A DNA stretch of 64,000 bases from assembly GCA_963803265.1 (NCBI GenBank), contig CAWDLZ010000004.1, positions 62,001-126,000 of the forward strand, written 5' to 3'. A program made the translations under genes and the position numbers. Under the pieces are notes generated by a model. It was not told the DNA's origin and ran no database searches. It worked only from the letters and a program-made list of their open reading frames with translations. Below, one piece after another: positions 10,213 through 21,914 of the stretch (position 1 is its first letter; each line of letters begins with the position of its first letter). This DNA is from CAIKMD01 sp963803265. Its GTDB lineage: Bacteria; Pseudomonadota; Alphaproteobacteria; ATCC43930; CGMCC-115725.

Positions 10213-11739
10213 CTATTTGGCCGCCAGGCGATCGCCGGTGGCGCGCGCCGCTTGGACGCCGCGCGATCAAATGGGCGATGGAAGGCTCGATCGGCGTCAG
10301 GAAGGAGGCCGGATAGATACCCATCCACAGCACGACCGCCAGCATCGGCGCGAACACGACGATCTCGCGCCAGTTGAGATCGAGCATCGCCCGCACGTCG
10401 TCGTGCGTGATCGCGCCGAAGATCACCCGGCGATAAAGATAGAGCATATAGGCGGCGCCGAGGATCATGCCGGTGGTGGCGAGGAACGCGACCCAGGTAT
10501 TCACCAGAAACGCGCCGATCAGCGCCAGGAACTCGCCGACGAAGCCGCTGGTGCCGGGCAGGCCCACCGCGGCCAGCAGGAACACCATGAAGACGAAGGC
10601 GTATTTCGGCATGTTGTCGGACGAGGCCGCCATAGCGCGCGATCTCGCGGGTGTGAAGCCGGTCGTAGACGACGCCGACGCACAGGAACAGCGCGGCCGA
10701 GACGACGCCGTGGCTCAGCATCTGGATCATCGCGCCCTGCAGCCCCTCAGAGCGTCACCGTGAAGATGCCGATGGTGACGATGCCCATATGCGCGACCGA
10801 GGAATAGGCGATGAGCTTCTTCATGTCGTCCTGAGCGAGCGCCACGAGCGAGGTATAGATCATGGCGACGACGCTGAGGACGAACACGAGCGGCGTGAAA
10901 TACGCCGAGGCGGCCGGGAATAGCGGCAGCGAGAAGCGGATGAAGCCATAGCCGCCCATCTTCAACAGCACGCCGGCCAGGATCACCGAGCCCGCGGTCG
11001 GCGCCTCGACATGCGCGTCGGGCAGCCAGGTATGCACCGGCCACATCGGCACTTTCACCGCGAAGGAGGCGAAGAACGCCAGCCACAGCCAGGTCTGCAT
11101 CGCCGGCGGGAAATCGTAATGCAGCGCCGCCAGGATGTCGGTCGATCCGATCTGGAAATAGATCGCCAGGATGGCGAGCAGCATCAGCACCGAGCCCAGG
11201 AGCGTGTAGAGGAAGAACTTGAACGCGGCATAGACCCGCCGCGGCCCGCCCCAGACGCCGATGATGAGGAACATCGGGATCAGCACGCCCTCGAAGAAAA
11301 TGTAGAAGACGACGAAATCGAGCGCGCAGAACATGCCGACCATCAGCGTCTCGAGGACGAGGAAGGCAATCATGTATTCCTTGACCCGGGCTTTGATCGA
11401 CGTCCAGCTCGCGATGATACAGATCGGCGTGAGGAACGTCGACAGCAGCGACGAAGAACAGCGAGATGCCGTCGACGCCCATCTGGTAGGCGATGTGGAA
11501 TTGCGGCAGCCATGCCGCCCGCTCGACGAATTGGAAGTCGGAAGATGTTGGATCGAATTTCGGCCCAGATCGCGAGCGACAGGAGCGAAAACGACCAGCG
11601 ATGTCCATAGCGCGATCCAACGCGCATTGCGCGCGACCTCGTCTGGGCCTCCGCGCAGAATGACGATCGCGAGCACACCGAAGAGCGGCAGGAAGGTAAC
11701 GAGGCTCAGAAGCGGCCAGTTCGCCATGGCGCTCGTCAT
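10213..11739 (-). CDS. nuoM: NADH-quinone oxidoreductase subunit M (six frameshifts)
   Basis: Antiporter-like pumping subunit of complex I. Signature segments: FEGVLIPMFLIIGVWGG, FAVKVPMWPVHTWLPDAHVEAP, AQDDMKKLIAYSSVAHMG. The protein is spread over all three frames. Surplus single bases are inferred near 11582, 11558, 11449, 10749, 10622 and 10259. Removing them gives a continuous protein of about 506 residues ending TGDRLAAK. The ATG overlaps the nuoL stop (ATGA); a second ATG at 11727 (MANWPLLS) is possible. The apparent nuoL-nuoM fusion in the raw reading is produced by a lesion at the end of nuoL. Confidence 0.9.
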
Positions 11740-13668
11740 CCCACCTGGAACAGAAGATACCACGACACCAGCGCCACGACGCCGATCAGCATGGCGAAGG
11801 CGTAATGATAGAGATATCCGGTCTGCAAGCCGGCTGGCCCATACCGAGAGGCCGCGCGTCGTCTCCGCCAGCCCGTCGGGGCCGAGTCCGTCGATCACGG
11901 CGCCGTCGCCCTTCTTCCACAAGGCGCGGCCCAAAGCCATCGCCGGTCGCACGAAGAGCGCATCGTACAGTTCGTCGAAATACCACTTATTCAGGAGGAA
12001 GAGATAAAGCGCGCGGAACTGGTTGGCGAAATAGGCCGGGATGCCCGGCCGCCACACATAGGCGACCCAGGCGACGAAGATGCCGAGCAGCCCCACGCCC
12101 AGCGGCAGCTTCGCCACCCAGAACGGCACGGCCTCGGCTCCGGCGAGGCTATCATGGCCGGGCAGCACCAGGATCGTCGCGCGCCAGAACCCCTCGCGCC
12201 CTTCGCCGACGAAAAGGTTGAAGCCGACAAAGCCGGCAATCACCGCGCCCAGCGCCAACACGGCAAGCGGCCACAGCATCACCGGCGGCGATTCATGAAC
12301 GTGATGCATCACCTCATGACTGGCGCGCGCCTTGCCGTGGAACGTCATGAAAAGGAGCCGCCAGGAATAGAATGCGGTCAGGAACGCGGTGAAGATGCCG
12401 AGCCAATAGCCATAGAGCCCGATGCCCGTGCCGGCCGCGTAGGAGGCTTCGAGGATCACGTCCTTGGAGTAATAGCCGGCGAAGGGCCAGATGCCCGCGA
12501 GCGATAGGCTGCCGATCCACATCAGGATATAGGTGATGGGCAAAAGATAGGCGATGCCGCCCATCTTCCGCATGTCCTGCTCGCCCGACATCGCATGGAT
12601 GACCGAGCCCGCGCCGAGGAACAGCAGCGCCTTGAAAAAAGCATGAGTCATCAGATGGAACATCGCCGCGCCATAGGCCGACACGCCGGCGGCGATAAAC
12701 ATGTAGCCCAATTGGCTGCAAGTCGAATAGGCGATGACGCGCTTGATGTCGTTCTGGGCCATGCCGACGCTGGCCGCGAAAATCGCGGTGGTGGCCCCCA
12801 CCACCACCACCACGCCCAGCGCGATCGGCGAGTATTCGAAGAGCGGCGAGAGCCGGGCCAGCATGAAGACGCCCGCCGTCACCATCGTCGCCGCGTGAAT
12901 GAGGGCGGAGACCGGCGTGGGGCCTTCCATCGCGTCGGGCAACCAGGTGTGCAGGCCCAGCTGCGCCGATTTGCCCATCGCGCCGACGAACAGCAGGATG
13001 CAGACGACGGTAATCCCGGGGTAATCGCGGCCGAGGAAATTGAGCGTGGCCTTGGCCATCTCGGGCGCGGCGCCGAACACGGTGTCGAATTGAAGCGAGC
13101 CGCACAGGCGATAGATCGCGAAAATCCCGAGCACGAAACCGAAGTCGCCGATGCGATTGACGATGAAGGCCTTGATCGCGGCGGCGTTGGCGCTCGGCCG
13201 GTCGTGCCAGAAGCCGATCAGGAGGTAGGACGACAACCCGACCCCCTCCCAGCCGAAGAACAACTGAACGAAATTGTCAGCCGTCACCAGCATGAGCATG
13301 AAGAAGGTAAAGATGTTGAGATAGGCCATGAAGCGCGGGATCGACGGATCGTCCGCCATGTAACCGACCGAATAGACGTGGACCATCGTCGAGACGATCG
13401 TCACCACCGCCACCATCACCGCGGAAAGCGTATCGAACCGCAGCGCCCATTCGACCTTCAGATTGCCGGTGTCGATCCAGGTGAGCAGATCGACCATCTG
13501 CGAGTGGCCCTCCAGCGCGACCTCGACATAAAGGACCACGCCGCACGCTGCGGCCGCAGCGACCGCGAGGCAGGTGACCAGCTGCGCGCCGCGATCGCTG
13601 AGCCAACGGCCGAAGAAGCCGGCGATGATCGCGCCGAGGAGGGGCAGGAAAACGGCGGCGGCGGTCAC
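11736..13668 (-). CDS. nuoL: NADH-quinone oxidoreductase subunit L (one frameshift)
   Basis: Largest pumping subunit of complex I, about 643 residues, with the long C-terminal lateral helix. Signatures: FFGWEGVGLSSYLLIGFW, GKSAQLGLHTWLPDAMEGPT (pumping lysine) and AQNDIKRVIAYSTCSQLGYM. A single surplus base near 11827 (CGGCTTGCAGACC) shifts the last 35 codons. Corrected, it ends QTGYLYHYAFAML...LLFQVG with a TGA that overlaps the nuoM ATG. It starts at GTG (MTAAAVFLPLLGA). Confidence 0.92.
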
Positions 13669-13675
13669 GGGCGAC

Positions 13676-13987
13676 TCAGCCTTTCATCAGGTTGATGTCT
13701 TCGACCGCGATGGTGCCGCGGTTGCGGAAATAGACGACGAGGATGGCAAGCCCGATCGCGGCCTCGGCCGCCGCCACCGTCAAGACGAACATGGCGAAGA
13801 CCTGGCCCGCGAGATCGTGCAGGAAGAAGGAGAACGCCACGAAATTGACGTTGACGGCGAGCAGCATCAGCTCGATCGACATCAGGATGACGATGACGTT
13901 CTTGCGATTGAGGAAGATCCCGAAGATGCCGAGCGTGAACAGGATCGCGGCGACCGTCAGGTAATGAGCGAGACCGATTTCGAGCAT
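13676..13987 (-). CDS. nuoK: NADH-quinone oxidoreductase subunit K
   Basis: Small three-helix membrane subunit of complex I, 103 residues, with conserved glutamates in SIELMLLAVNVNFVAF and AAAEAAIGLAILV. Begins MLEIGLAHYLTVAAILF, the normal family start. It lies 7 nt before nuoL and 4 nt after nuoJ. Frame intact. Confidence 0.95.
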   Translation of the reverse strand: MLEIGLAHYLTVAAILFTLGIFGIFLNRKNVIVILMSIELMLLAVNVNFVAFSFFLHDLAGQVFAMFVLTVAAAEAAIGLAILVVYFRNRGTIAVEDINLMKG

Positions 13988-13991
13988 CGCC

Positions 13992-14619
13992 TTAGACCCC
14001 CTGCCCCGAGCGAACCTTGACCACCTCGACGGAATCGGCGCGGGCGCGCGAAACCTGGGTCGCGATCCTTTGCCGCCGCGCGTCCTTGCGCGAGCGCAGC
14101 GTCAACACGATCGCGCCGATCATCGCGACCAACAAAATCAGCCCGGCGACCTGGAAGGGATAGATGTAGCGGGTATAGAGCAGGGCACCCAAGGCGGCGG
14201 TATTGCTGGCCTGGGCGAGGGGCGGCGTCGGCGCCGCGGCCGCGGCGCCGATATCGGGCGCCACCGTCCAGGCGCCGAACACCAGCACCAACTCGACCAG
14301 GCAGCACGAGACCGATGAGGGCGCCGACCGGCAGGTATTGCAGGAAACCTTGGCGCAACTCGACGAAATTGATGTCGAGCATCATCACGACGAAAAGGAA
14401 CAGCACCGCGACCGCGCCGACATAGACGATGACGAGGATCATCGCCAGGAACTCGGCCCCCAAGAGCACGAACAATCCGGCGGCGTTAAAGAAGGCGAGA
14501 ATCAGGAACAGCACCGAATGCACCGGATTGCGCGCGGCGATTACCATCATGGCCGAGGCCACCGCCACGCCGGCAAAGGCGTAGAAGCAGATCGCCTGAA
14601 TGAGCGCGCCCACGGCCAT
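13992..14619 (-). CDS. nuoJ: NADH-quinone oxidoreductase subunit J (one frameshift)
   Basis: Membrane subunit of complex I. The first 105 codons (AICFYAFAGVAVASAMMVI, FLILAFFNAAGLFVLLGAEF, VYVGAVAVLFLFVVMML) are in one frame. The remainder (VLVFGAWTVAP to KVRSGQGV) follows a surplus C near 14298-14302 (GTGCTGCCTGGTC). The corrected protein is about 208 residues. Its ATG shares one base with the nuoI stop (TGATG). Confidence 0.92.
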
Positions 14620-15110
14620 CAGCGGTACGGCGCGTCGAGCGCGATGTTACGCGCGATCTCCGCCTCCCAACGGTCACCGTTCGCCAACAGCTTATCCTTG
14701 TTATAGAACAACTCTTCGCGGGTCTCGGCGGCGAATTCGAAATTCGGGCCTTCGACGATGGCATCGACCGGGCAGGCCTCCTGGCACAACCCGCAATAGA
14801 TGCATTTGGTCATGTCGATGTCGTAGCGGGTGGTGCGGCGGCTGCCGTCCTCGCGCGGTTCGGCCTCGATGGTGATGGCGAGCGCCGGGACACACGGCCT
14901 CGCACAACTTGCAGGCGATGCAGCGTTCTTCGCCGTTGGGATAGCGGCGCAGCGCATGCTCGCCGCGAAAGCGCGGGGATGAGCGGCCCCTTCTCGAATG
15001 GATAGTTCACCGTCACCGGCGTCTTGAACATGTATTTCAAGGTCAGCAACAGGCCCGAGACCACTTCGGCCAGGAGCAAGCTGCGCGCGCCGCGATCCAG
15101 CGATCGCCAT
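14619..15110 (-). CDS. nuoI: NADH-quinone oxidoreductase subunit I (three frameshifts)
   Basis: Carries the two 4Fe-4S clusters N6a and N6b of complex I: CIACKLCEAVCP and CIYCGLCQEACPVDAI are both readable. Surplus bases near 15103, 14976 and 14886 divide it among frames. Corrected, it reads MAI-LDRGARSLLLAEVVSG, then the conserved TVNYPFEKGPL-PRFRGEHALRRYPNGEERC, and ends ARNIALDAPYR, about 162 residues as expected. It starts 4 nt after the corrected nuoH stop. Confidence 0.9.
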   Translation of the reverse strand: MAIAGSRRAQLAPGRSGLGPVADLEIHVQDAGDGELSIREGAAHPRAFAASMRCAAIPTAKNAASPASCARPCVPALAITIEAEPREDGSRRTTRYDIDMTKCIYCGLCQEACPVDAIVEGPNFEFAAETREELFYNKDKLLANGDRWEAEIARNIALDAPYR

Positions 15111-15114
15111 ATCC

Positions 15115-16132
15115 TCACCCCGTACCCCGGCAGCCACCCGGCCGCGACCAGCACGCCGGCCGTCGCCACCAGCCAGAACAGCGACAGCGGCAAGAACACT
15201 TTCCAGCCGAGGCGCATGACCTGATCGTAGCGAAAGCGCGGCAGCGTCGCGCGCACCCACAGGAAGCAGAACAGCATGAAGCAAATCTTGCCCGCGAACC
15301 AGATCGGTCCGGGAACCCAGGTGAACGGGACGACGCCGAAGGGCGCCAGCCAGCCGCCCAGGAACAGCACGCTGGTCATCGCGCTGATCAGGATCATGTT
15401 GGCGTATTCGCCGAGATAGAAGAGGGCGAAGCTCATCGAGGAGTATTCGACGAAATAGCCCGCCACCAGCTCCGATTCGCCTTCGACCAGATCGAAGGGC
15501 GAGCGGTTGGTCTCGGCCAGTCCCGAGATGAAGAACACGACGAACATCGGGAACAACGGAATGGCGAACCACACCGTCCGCTGCGCTTCGACGATCGCCG
15601 AAAGATTGAGCGAGCCGACGCACAGCAACACGCTGACCATGACGAATCCGATCGAGACTTCGTAGGACACCATCTGCGCCGCGGCGCGCAGCGCGCCGAG
15701 AAAGGCGTATTTCGAATTCGACGCCCAGCCAGCCATGATGATGCCGTAGACGCCCAGCGAGCTGATCGCGAAAAGATACAGAATCCCGACATTGATATTG
15801 GCGATCACCATCCCCTCGTCGAACGGAATGACCGCCCAGGCGACGAGGCTCAAGGTGAAGGTCAGGATCGGAGCCGCGATGAAAACGCCGCGATTGGCGC
15901 CGGTCGGGATCACGGTCTCTTTCATCAGCAGCTTCAGAGCGTCGGCGATGGGCTGCAGCAAGCCGAACCAGCCGACGACGTTGGGGCCTTTCCGCAGCTG
16001 CGCCATCGCCAGCACTTTGCGTTCGGCATAGGTGAGATAAGCGACCGCAATCAACAGCGGCACCACGACCGCCAGAACCTCGGCGACGAGGATCGCGGTC
16101 GGCGCGCCGTAGCTATGCCAGAAATCAGCCAT
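15115..16132 (-). CDS. nuoH: NADH-quinone oxidoreductase subunit H (one frameshift at the 3' end)
   Basis: Membrane subunit at the quinone-binding site. Signatures: YAERKVLAMAQLRKGPN, GWASNSKYAFLGALRAAAQM, SGLAETNRSPFDLVEGESEL. The frame is intact until TACGGGGTGAGG near 15117-15124. Removing one G from the G4 run gives the expected ending GWLPGYG and a TGA. Without that correction the frame runs on into nuoI as a false fusion. Corrected length about 338 residues, normal. The start overlaps nuoG by 8 bp. Confidence 0.92.
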
Positions 16133-18172
16133 ACGTTCCCGTCTTCGGCGCGGCGGCCCCGCTCGTCACGGCCGCGCAAGCGGCCATCGTGGGCGAAGCC
16201 CGGCTCACCGCATCGGTACGATAGAAATCGCGGATCGGATAAGCGAAAGCCGCGGCGTCGAGCGCGCCGCTCTTGCCGAAAGCGCCCCAGGCGACACGGG
16301 GCGCCTGGTCGATCGCGGCGAAACTCGGATAGGATCGCGTCATGGCGGCACGCAGCTCGCGCAGCGAATCATAGGGCAGCGTCTTATCGAGAACCCCCGA
16401 CATCGCGCGCAGGATTGCCCAATCCTCGCGTCCATCGCCTGGCGGAAACACGGCGCGGCGCGCCAGCTGGGGCCGGCCTTCGGTATTGACGTAAGTCGCG
16501 TCCTTTTCGGTATAGGCCGCGCCCGGCAGCACGACATCGGCGCGCGCCGCGCCGGCATCGCCGTGATGGCCTTGATAGACGACGAAGGCCGATCCGAGCC
16601 GCGTCATGTCGATCTCGTCGGCGCCCAAGAGATAAACGAAATCGATCGCCCCTTCTTCCGCCCCGGCCAGGATGCCGGCGACATCGCGCCCGCCCGGGCC
16701 TGGGACGAAGCCGAGATCGAGCCCACCGACCCGCGCCGCCGCGAGATGCAGCACGTTGAAGCCGTTCCAGCCCTCGCGCACGGCGCCGGCACTTTCCGCC
16801 AGGCCGCGCGCGGCCGCGAGGATCGCCGCGCCGTCCCGGCGGCGCAAAGCCCCCTGTCCCAGGACCAGCATCGGGTTCTTCGCGTCGCGCAAGAATTCTT
16901 CCCCGCGCTCGACGAGACCTTCCGGACCGGCGCCGAGCGCCATGACCGTATAGGTGAGATCGAGCGCCGGCCCGAACGCGCCGATGCGGAAGCCGCCCCG
17001 CAGCCACCGCTTGCGCAATCGCGCATTGACGATGGCGGCCTCGTGGCGCGGATTGGTTCCGATCAGCAGGCAGGCGTCGGCCTGCTCGATCCCGGCGATG
17101 CCGGTGTTGAAGAGATATCCGGCGCGGCAGGCGGCATCGAGCGCCGCGCCATCCTGGCGGCAATCGAGATTGGGCGAGCCCAGCGCGACCATCAAATCCT
17201 TGAGCGCCATCATCGCCTCGGCATCGGCGAGATCGCCGGCGATCGCGGCGATGCGCTGCCCCGTGACGCCGCGGAGCCGAGCCGCGACGGCGGCAAAGGC
17301 GTCCGGCCACGAGGCTTCGATGAGCCTGCCGGCGCGGCGGAGATAGGGCCGGTCGAGGCGACGCTTGGCCAGACCGTCGAGGGCGAAGCGCGTCTTGTCG
17401 GAAATCCACTCCTCGTTCACATCCTCGTGGAGACGCGGCAGGATGCGAAGCACGGCGGGCCCGCGCGAATCGACGCGGATGTTCGAGCCGACGGCATCGA
17501 GCACGTCGATCAATTCGGTCTTGGTCAACTCCCAGGGCCGCGCCGCGAAGGCATAGGGTTTGGCGGTCAGCGCGCCGACGGGGCAGAGATCGATGATGTT
17601 GCCCGAAAGTTCCGAGCCCAGCGCCTGCCCGATGTAGGTGTCGATCTCCATGTTCTCGCCGCGCCCGATACCGCCCAGATCGGCAACGCCCGCGACGTCG
17701 CCGATGAAACGGACGCAGCGCGTGCAATGGATGCACGCGATTCATGGCTGTAGCGACCAGCGGCCCGAAATCCTTGTCCTTCACCGCGCGCTTGTTCTCG
17801 CGATAGCGGCCGCGGTCAAAGCCATAGGCCATCGCCTCGTCCTGCAAATCGCATTCGCCGCCCTGATCGCAGATCGGGCAGTCGAGCGGATGGTTGATGA
17901 GCAGGAACTCCATCACCCCGTGGCGGGCTTTTTTGGCCATCTCGCTATCGGTGCGGATCACCATGTTGTCGGCCGCCGGCATCGCGCAGGAGGCGATCGG
18001 CTTAGGCGACTTTTCCTGCTCGACCAGGCACATGCGGCAATTGCCCGCGATCGCCAGGCGCTCGTGGAAGCAGAAATAGCGGGACTTCGACGCCGGCGAG
18101 CTGGCAGGCCTGCAGCACGGTCGCGCCGGCCGGCACTTCGACGAGGACCCCGTTGATGGAGAGTTTCGGCAT
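16125..18172 (-). CDS. nuoG: NADH-quinone oxidoreductase subunit G (two frameshifts)
   Basis: Large iron-sulfur subunit of the peripheral arm. The N-terminal 2Fe-2S domain has CRMCLVE. Further clusters are seen in CPICDQGGECDLQDEAM and, across a lesion, CIHCTRCVRFIGD. The molybdopterin-like domain follows to the C-terminus. Lesions lie near 18080 (around EVP/RYFCFHERL) and 17743 (surplus G in AATCGCGTGCATC). The span is 3n+2, consistent with two insertions and about 681 residues. It lies 3 nt after the nuoF stop. Confidence 0.9.
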
Positions 18173-18175
18173 GAT

Positions 18176-19464
18176 TTACGCCGCGGCCTCGACAGCGGCA
18201 GCGCGATACGCGGCGATGCGGCGCTCCATCTCGGGACGGAAATGCCGGATCAAGCCTTGCACCGGCCACGCCGCGGCGTCGCCTAGCGCGCAGATCGTGT
18301 GCCCTTCGATCTCGTAGGAAACTTCCAGCAGCAGATCGATCTCGGCGACCGTGGCATTGCCCTGGACCATGCGCTCCATCACGCGCCACAGCCAGCCCGT
18401 GCCCTCGCGGCACGGCGTGCATTGCCCGCAGCTTTCGTGCTTGTAGAATTTCGACAGCCGCGCGATCGCCTTGACGATGTCGGTCGATTTATCCATCACG
18501 ATGACCGCCGCCGTGCCGAGACCGCTTTTCACCTCCTTCAAGGCGTCGAAATCCATCAACACGGTCTCGCAGGTTTCCTTAGGGATCACGGGCACGGACG
18601 CGCCGCCTGGGATCACGGCGAGGAGGTTGTCCCAGCCGCCGCGCACGCCGCCGGCATGGCGCTCGATGAGTTCCCGCAAGCGGAATTCCCATCGCGTCCT
18701 CGACGTTACAGGGTTTCTCGACATGGCCGGAGATGCAAAAGATCTTGGTGCCTTCATTCTTCGGCCGCCCGATCCCGGCGAACCAGGCGGCGCCGCGCCG
18801 CAGGATGGTCGGCACCACGGCGATGCTCTCGACATTGTTGACCGTCGTGGCACAGCCATAGAGACCGACGCCCGCCGGGAAAGGCGGCTTCAGGCGCGGC
18901 TGGCCCTTCTTGCCTTCGAGGGATTTCGAGCAGGGCCATTTCCTCGCCGCAGATATAGGCGCCGGCGCCGCGATGGAGATAAAGCTCGAAATCGTAGCCC
19001 GAGCCGCACGCGTTCTTGCCCAGGAGGCCGGCGGCGTAGGCCTCCTCGATCGCGGCCGCGAGATTTTGCGCCTCGTTGTAGAACTCGCCGCGGATATAGA
19101 TGTAGCAGGCGGTAGCGCCCATCCCGGCGCTCGCCAGGAGGCAGCCCTCAATCAGCTTGTGCGGATCGTAGCGCAGAATATCGCGGTCTTTGCAGGTTCC
19201 CGGCTCGCTTTCATCGGCATTGACGACGAGGTAGCGCGGCTTGTCGCTGGTCTTGGGCATGAACGACCATTTGACGCCGGTGGGAAAGCCCGCGCCGCCG
19301 CGCCCCCGCAAGCCCGACGCCTTGATCTCGTTGACGATCCAATCGCGGCCCTTGAGGATCAAATCCTTGGTGCCGTCCCAATCGCCGCGCCCTCGGGCGC
19401 CCGCCAACCGCCAATCGTGCTGACCGTAGAGATTGGTGAAGATGCGATCCTTGTCGGCGAGCAT
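18176..19464 (-). CDS. nuoF: NADH-quinone oxidoreductase subunit F (two frameshifts)
   Basis: NADH-binding subunit: FMN/NADH motifs GLRGRGGAGFPTGVKWSFMP and GAGAYICGEEMALL, and the N3 4Fe-4S motif ESCGQCTPCREGTGW. Surplus bases near 18926 (CTCGAAATCCCTC) and 18693 (CCGCTTGCGGG) shift the frame. Corrected, it reads ALLESLEGKKGQPRLKPPFP and VEDAMGIPLRELIERHAGG. About 429 residues. I use the ATG at 19464, which overlaps the nuoE stop as TGATG, rather than the GTG one codon earlier. Confidence 0.9.
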
Positions 19465-20074
19465 CACTCTCGCCTCCGACGAGCGTCGTCGGACCGCCCA
19501 GCGGCGCGGAGCCCTGGCGGCCCTTGACCGAGCCCTTCGGCGGCGGCGCGCCCCGCTTCAATGCGTCGATCAAGGCCTCGGTCGCGGGGCCGTCGAGGTC
19601 TTCGTAGAAATCGTCGTTGACCTGAATGATCGGCGCGTTGACGCAGGCGCCCAGACATTCGACCTCGATCAGGGTGAATTGCTCGTCCGGCGTGGTGTCG
19701 CCGATCCCGATGCCGAGCTTCCTCGCGCACGCCTTGACGACCTCGTCCGAGCCGCGGAGCCAGCATGGCGTGGTCGTGCAGATCTGGAAGAAATGCGTGC
19801 CGACCGGCTTCAGGTTGAACATGGTGTAGAAGGTCGCGACCTCGTAGACGCGGATGCGCGGCATCGCGAGGAGATCGGCGACCGCGTCCATCGCCGCGCG
19901 CGGCAGCCAGTTGTCGTGCTGGCGTTGCGCGAGATCGAGCAGCGCCAGCACCGCGCTCGCCTGCCGGCCGGCGGGATATTTCGCGATATGCGCCCGAGCC
20001 TTCGCCAGATTCTCGGAAGTGAAGGCGAAGCTCGCCGGTTGCGCCACGTCGGCGCCGTTTGCCGCTTCGCTCAT
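19464..20074 (-). CDS. nuoE: NADH-quinone oxidoreductase subunit E (frameshift near the 3' end)
   Basis: Thioredoxin-fold 2Fe-2S subunit (cluster N1a). Cluster ligands are visible as CTTTPCWLRGS and CLGACVNAPIIQVNDDFYEDL. The frame is good from MSEAANGADVAQPASFAF through GGPTTLVGGE, but the natural TGA overlapping the nuoF ATG is in another frame. The span is 3n+2, so one base is missing or two are surplus near 19470-19490. About 202 residues. It overlaps nuoD by ATGA. Confidence 0.88.
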
Positions 20075-21288
20075 CGGTCGATCTCGCCGAATACGATGTC
20101 GAGCGAGCCGATGATCGCGACCACATCGGCCAGCATGTGACCGCGCGACATGAAATCGAGGCCTTGCAAGAAGGCAAAGCCCGGCGCGCGAATCTTGCAG
20201 CGATAGGGCCGGTTGCCGCCGTCGGCGACGAGATAGACGCCGAACTCCCCCTTGGGCGCCTCGACCGCGGTGTAGGTCTCGCCTGCGGGCACGTGATAGC
20301 CCTCGGTATAGAGCTTGAAGTGATGGATGAGCGCTTCCATCGAGCGATTTCATTTGTCGCGCGGCGGCGGCACCACCTTGCGGTCGTCGATCCGCACCGG
20401 GCCCGAGGGCATGCTGTCGAGCGCCTGCTTCATGATGCGGAGCGATTGGCGCATCTCCTCCATGCGCACGAGATAGCGGTCCCAGCAATCGCCGTTGCTT
20501 GCCGATGGGAATGTCGAAATCCATGGTCTCGTAGCCGTCATAGGGCTGCGCCTTGCGCAGATCCCAGGCGAGCCCGAGCCGCGCAGCATCGGGCCGCTGA
20601 ATCCCCAATCGAGCGCATCGCTCGGCGCTGACGACGCCGATATCGACGGTGCGCTGCTTGAAGATCCGGTTCTCGCGTCAGCAGCCGCTCGATATCGTCG
20701 ATCCGCGCCGGGAACTGCTCGATGAAGGCGTAGATGTCCTCGGCCATGCCCGCCGGCATGTCCTGCTGCACGCCGCCGGGCCGGAAATAGGCGGCGTGGA
20801 GCCGCGCGCCCGAGACGCGCTCGTAGAACTCCATCAGCTTCTCGCGCTCCTCGAAGCCCCACAGGAGCGGCGTGATCGCGCCGACGTCGAGGGCGAAGGT
20901 GGTGAGGTTGAGCAGATGGTTGAGGATGCGCGTGATCTCGGCGAACAGCACGCGGATGTATCTGGGCGCGCGGCGGCGGCTCGATGCCGAGCAGCTTCTC
21001 GACCGCCAGCGCGAAGGCGTGCTCCTGGCACATCGGCGAGACGTAATCGAGCCGGTCGAAATACGGCACGGCCTGAAGGAAGGTCTTGTACTCGATCAGC
21101 TTCTCGGTGCCGCGATGCAGGAGGCCGATATGCGGATCGGCGCGCTCGACCACCTCGCCGTCCATCTCCAGAACGAGGCGCAGCACGCCATGGGCCGCCG
21201 GATGCTGCGGCCCGAAATTCATGGTGAAGGTCTTGATGAGAGCTTCGGCGCTCGGGACGGGTGCGCCGCGGCTGTCGTCGGCGCTCAT
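20071..21288 (-). CDS. nuoD: NADH-quinone oxidoreductase subunit D (multiple frameshifts)
   Basis: 49-kDa-type subunit of the quinone site. Recognisable pieces in order: KTFTMNFGPQHPAAHGVLRL, HRGTEKLIEYKTFLQAVPYFDRLDYV, ITRILNHLLNLTTFALDVGA, GMAEDIYAFIEQFPARIDDI, NRIFKQRTVDIGVVS, ALDWGFSGPMLRGSG, LAWDLRKAQPYDGYETMDF, DCWDRYLVRMEEMRQ, MEALIHHFKLYTEGYHVP and the end IVFGEIDR. Surplus bases are inferred near 20960, 20681, 20618 and 20502, a missing G near 20565 and a stop-creating change near 20350. Net frame is preserved (3n), corrected length about 404 residues. Confidence 0.9.
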
Positions 21289-21906
21289 TTCTTGCCGCCC
21301 TCGTGCGCGGCCTTTTCGTCGCCGGGCAGGATATGCATCATCCCTTCCCAGGGCGAGGCGAAGTCGAAGCTGCGGAATTCCTGCTTCAGTTTCACCTGCT
21401 CGTAGACCACGCGCTTCTGCGCTTCGTCGTAGCGAACCTCGACATAGCCGGTGAGCGGGAAATCCTTCCGCAGCGGATGGCCCTCGAAGCCGTAATCGGT
21501 GAGGATGCGGCGCAGATCGGGGTGGTCGGCGAAATAGATGCCGATAGAGGTCCCAGGCCTCGCGCTCGAACCAGCCCGCTGCCGCTGAAGATGCCGGTCG
21601 CCGACGGCACCGGGCTGGCCTCGTCGGTCGCCGACCTTCAAGCGGATGCGCCGATTATGCCTGACGCTGAGGAGGTTGTAGACGACATCGAAGCGCTCGG
21701 GCCGATCGGGATAATCGACGCCGCAGATATCGACCAGCATCTGGAACAAGCATCTCGGATCGTCGCGCAGGAAGACGCAGCACGCGGGCGATCGCCTCGC
21801 GCCGCACCGCGATCGCGAGTTCGCCATGGGCGATCTCGGCGCCGCTCACATCCTGCGGAAAGGCGGCAGCGACATATTCGCCAACATCTTCGAGCGAGTC
21901 GGTCAT
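21285..21906 (-). CDS. nuoC: NADH-quinone oxidoreductase subunit C (four frameshifts)
   Basis: 30-kDa-type subunit of the peripheral arm. N-terminus MTDSLEDVGEYVAAAF. The family core is LFQMLVDICGVDYPDRPERF, then ERFDVVYNLLSVRHNRRIRL. After corrections GWFEREAWDLYGIYFADHPDL is followed by TDYGFEGHPLRKDFPLTGY. Surplus bases lie near 21777, 21640, 21582 and 21547. The span of 3n+1 agrees with four insertions. About 205 residues. The stop overlaps the nuoD ATG (ATGA). Confidence 0.9.
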
Positions 21907-21914
21907 CGGCCATC

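Noticed and set aside
10747..13668. Apparent natural fusion of NuoL and NuoM in one 973-codon frame
   Set aside because: A single surplus base near 11827 removes the NuoL stop. Correcting it restores the normal NuoL end and an ATGA junction with nuoM.
14619..16132. Apparent NuoH-NuoI fusion
   Set aside because: One extra G in a G4 run hides the NuoH stop. The corrected ends match both families.
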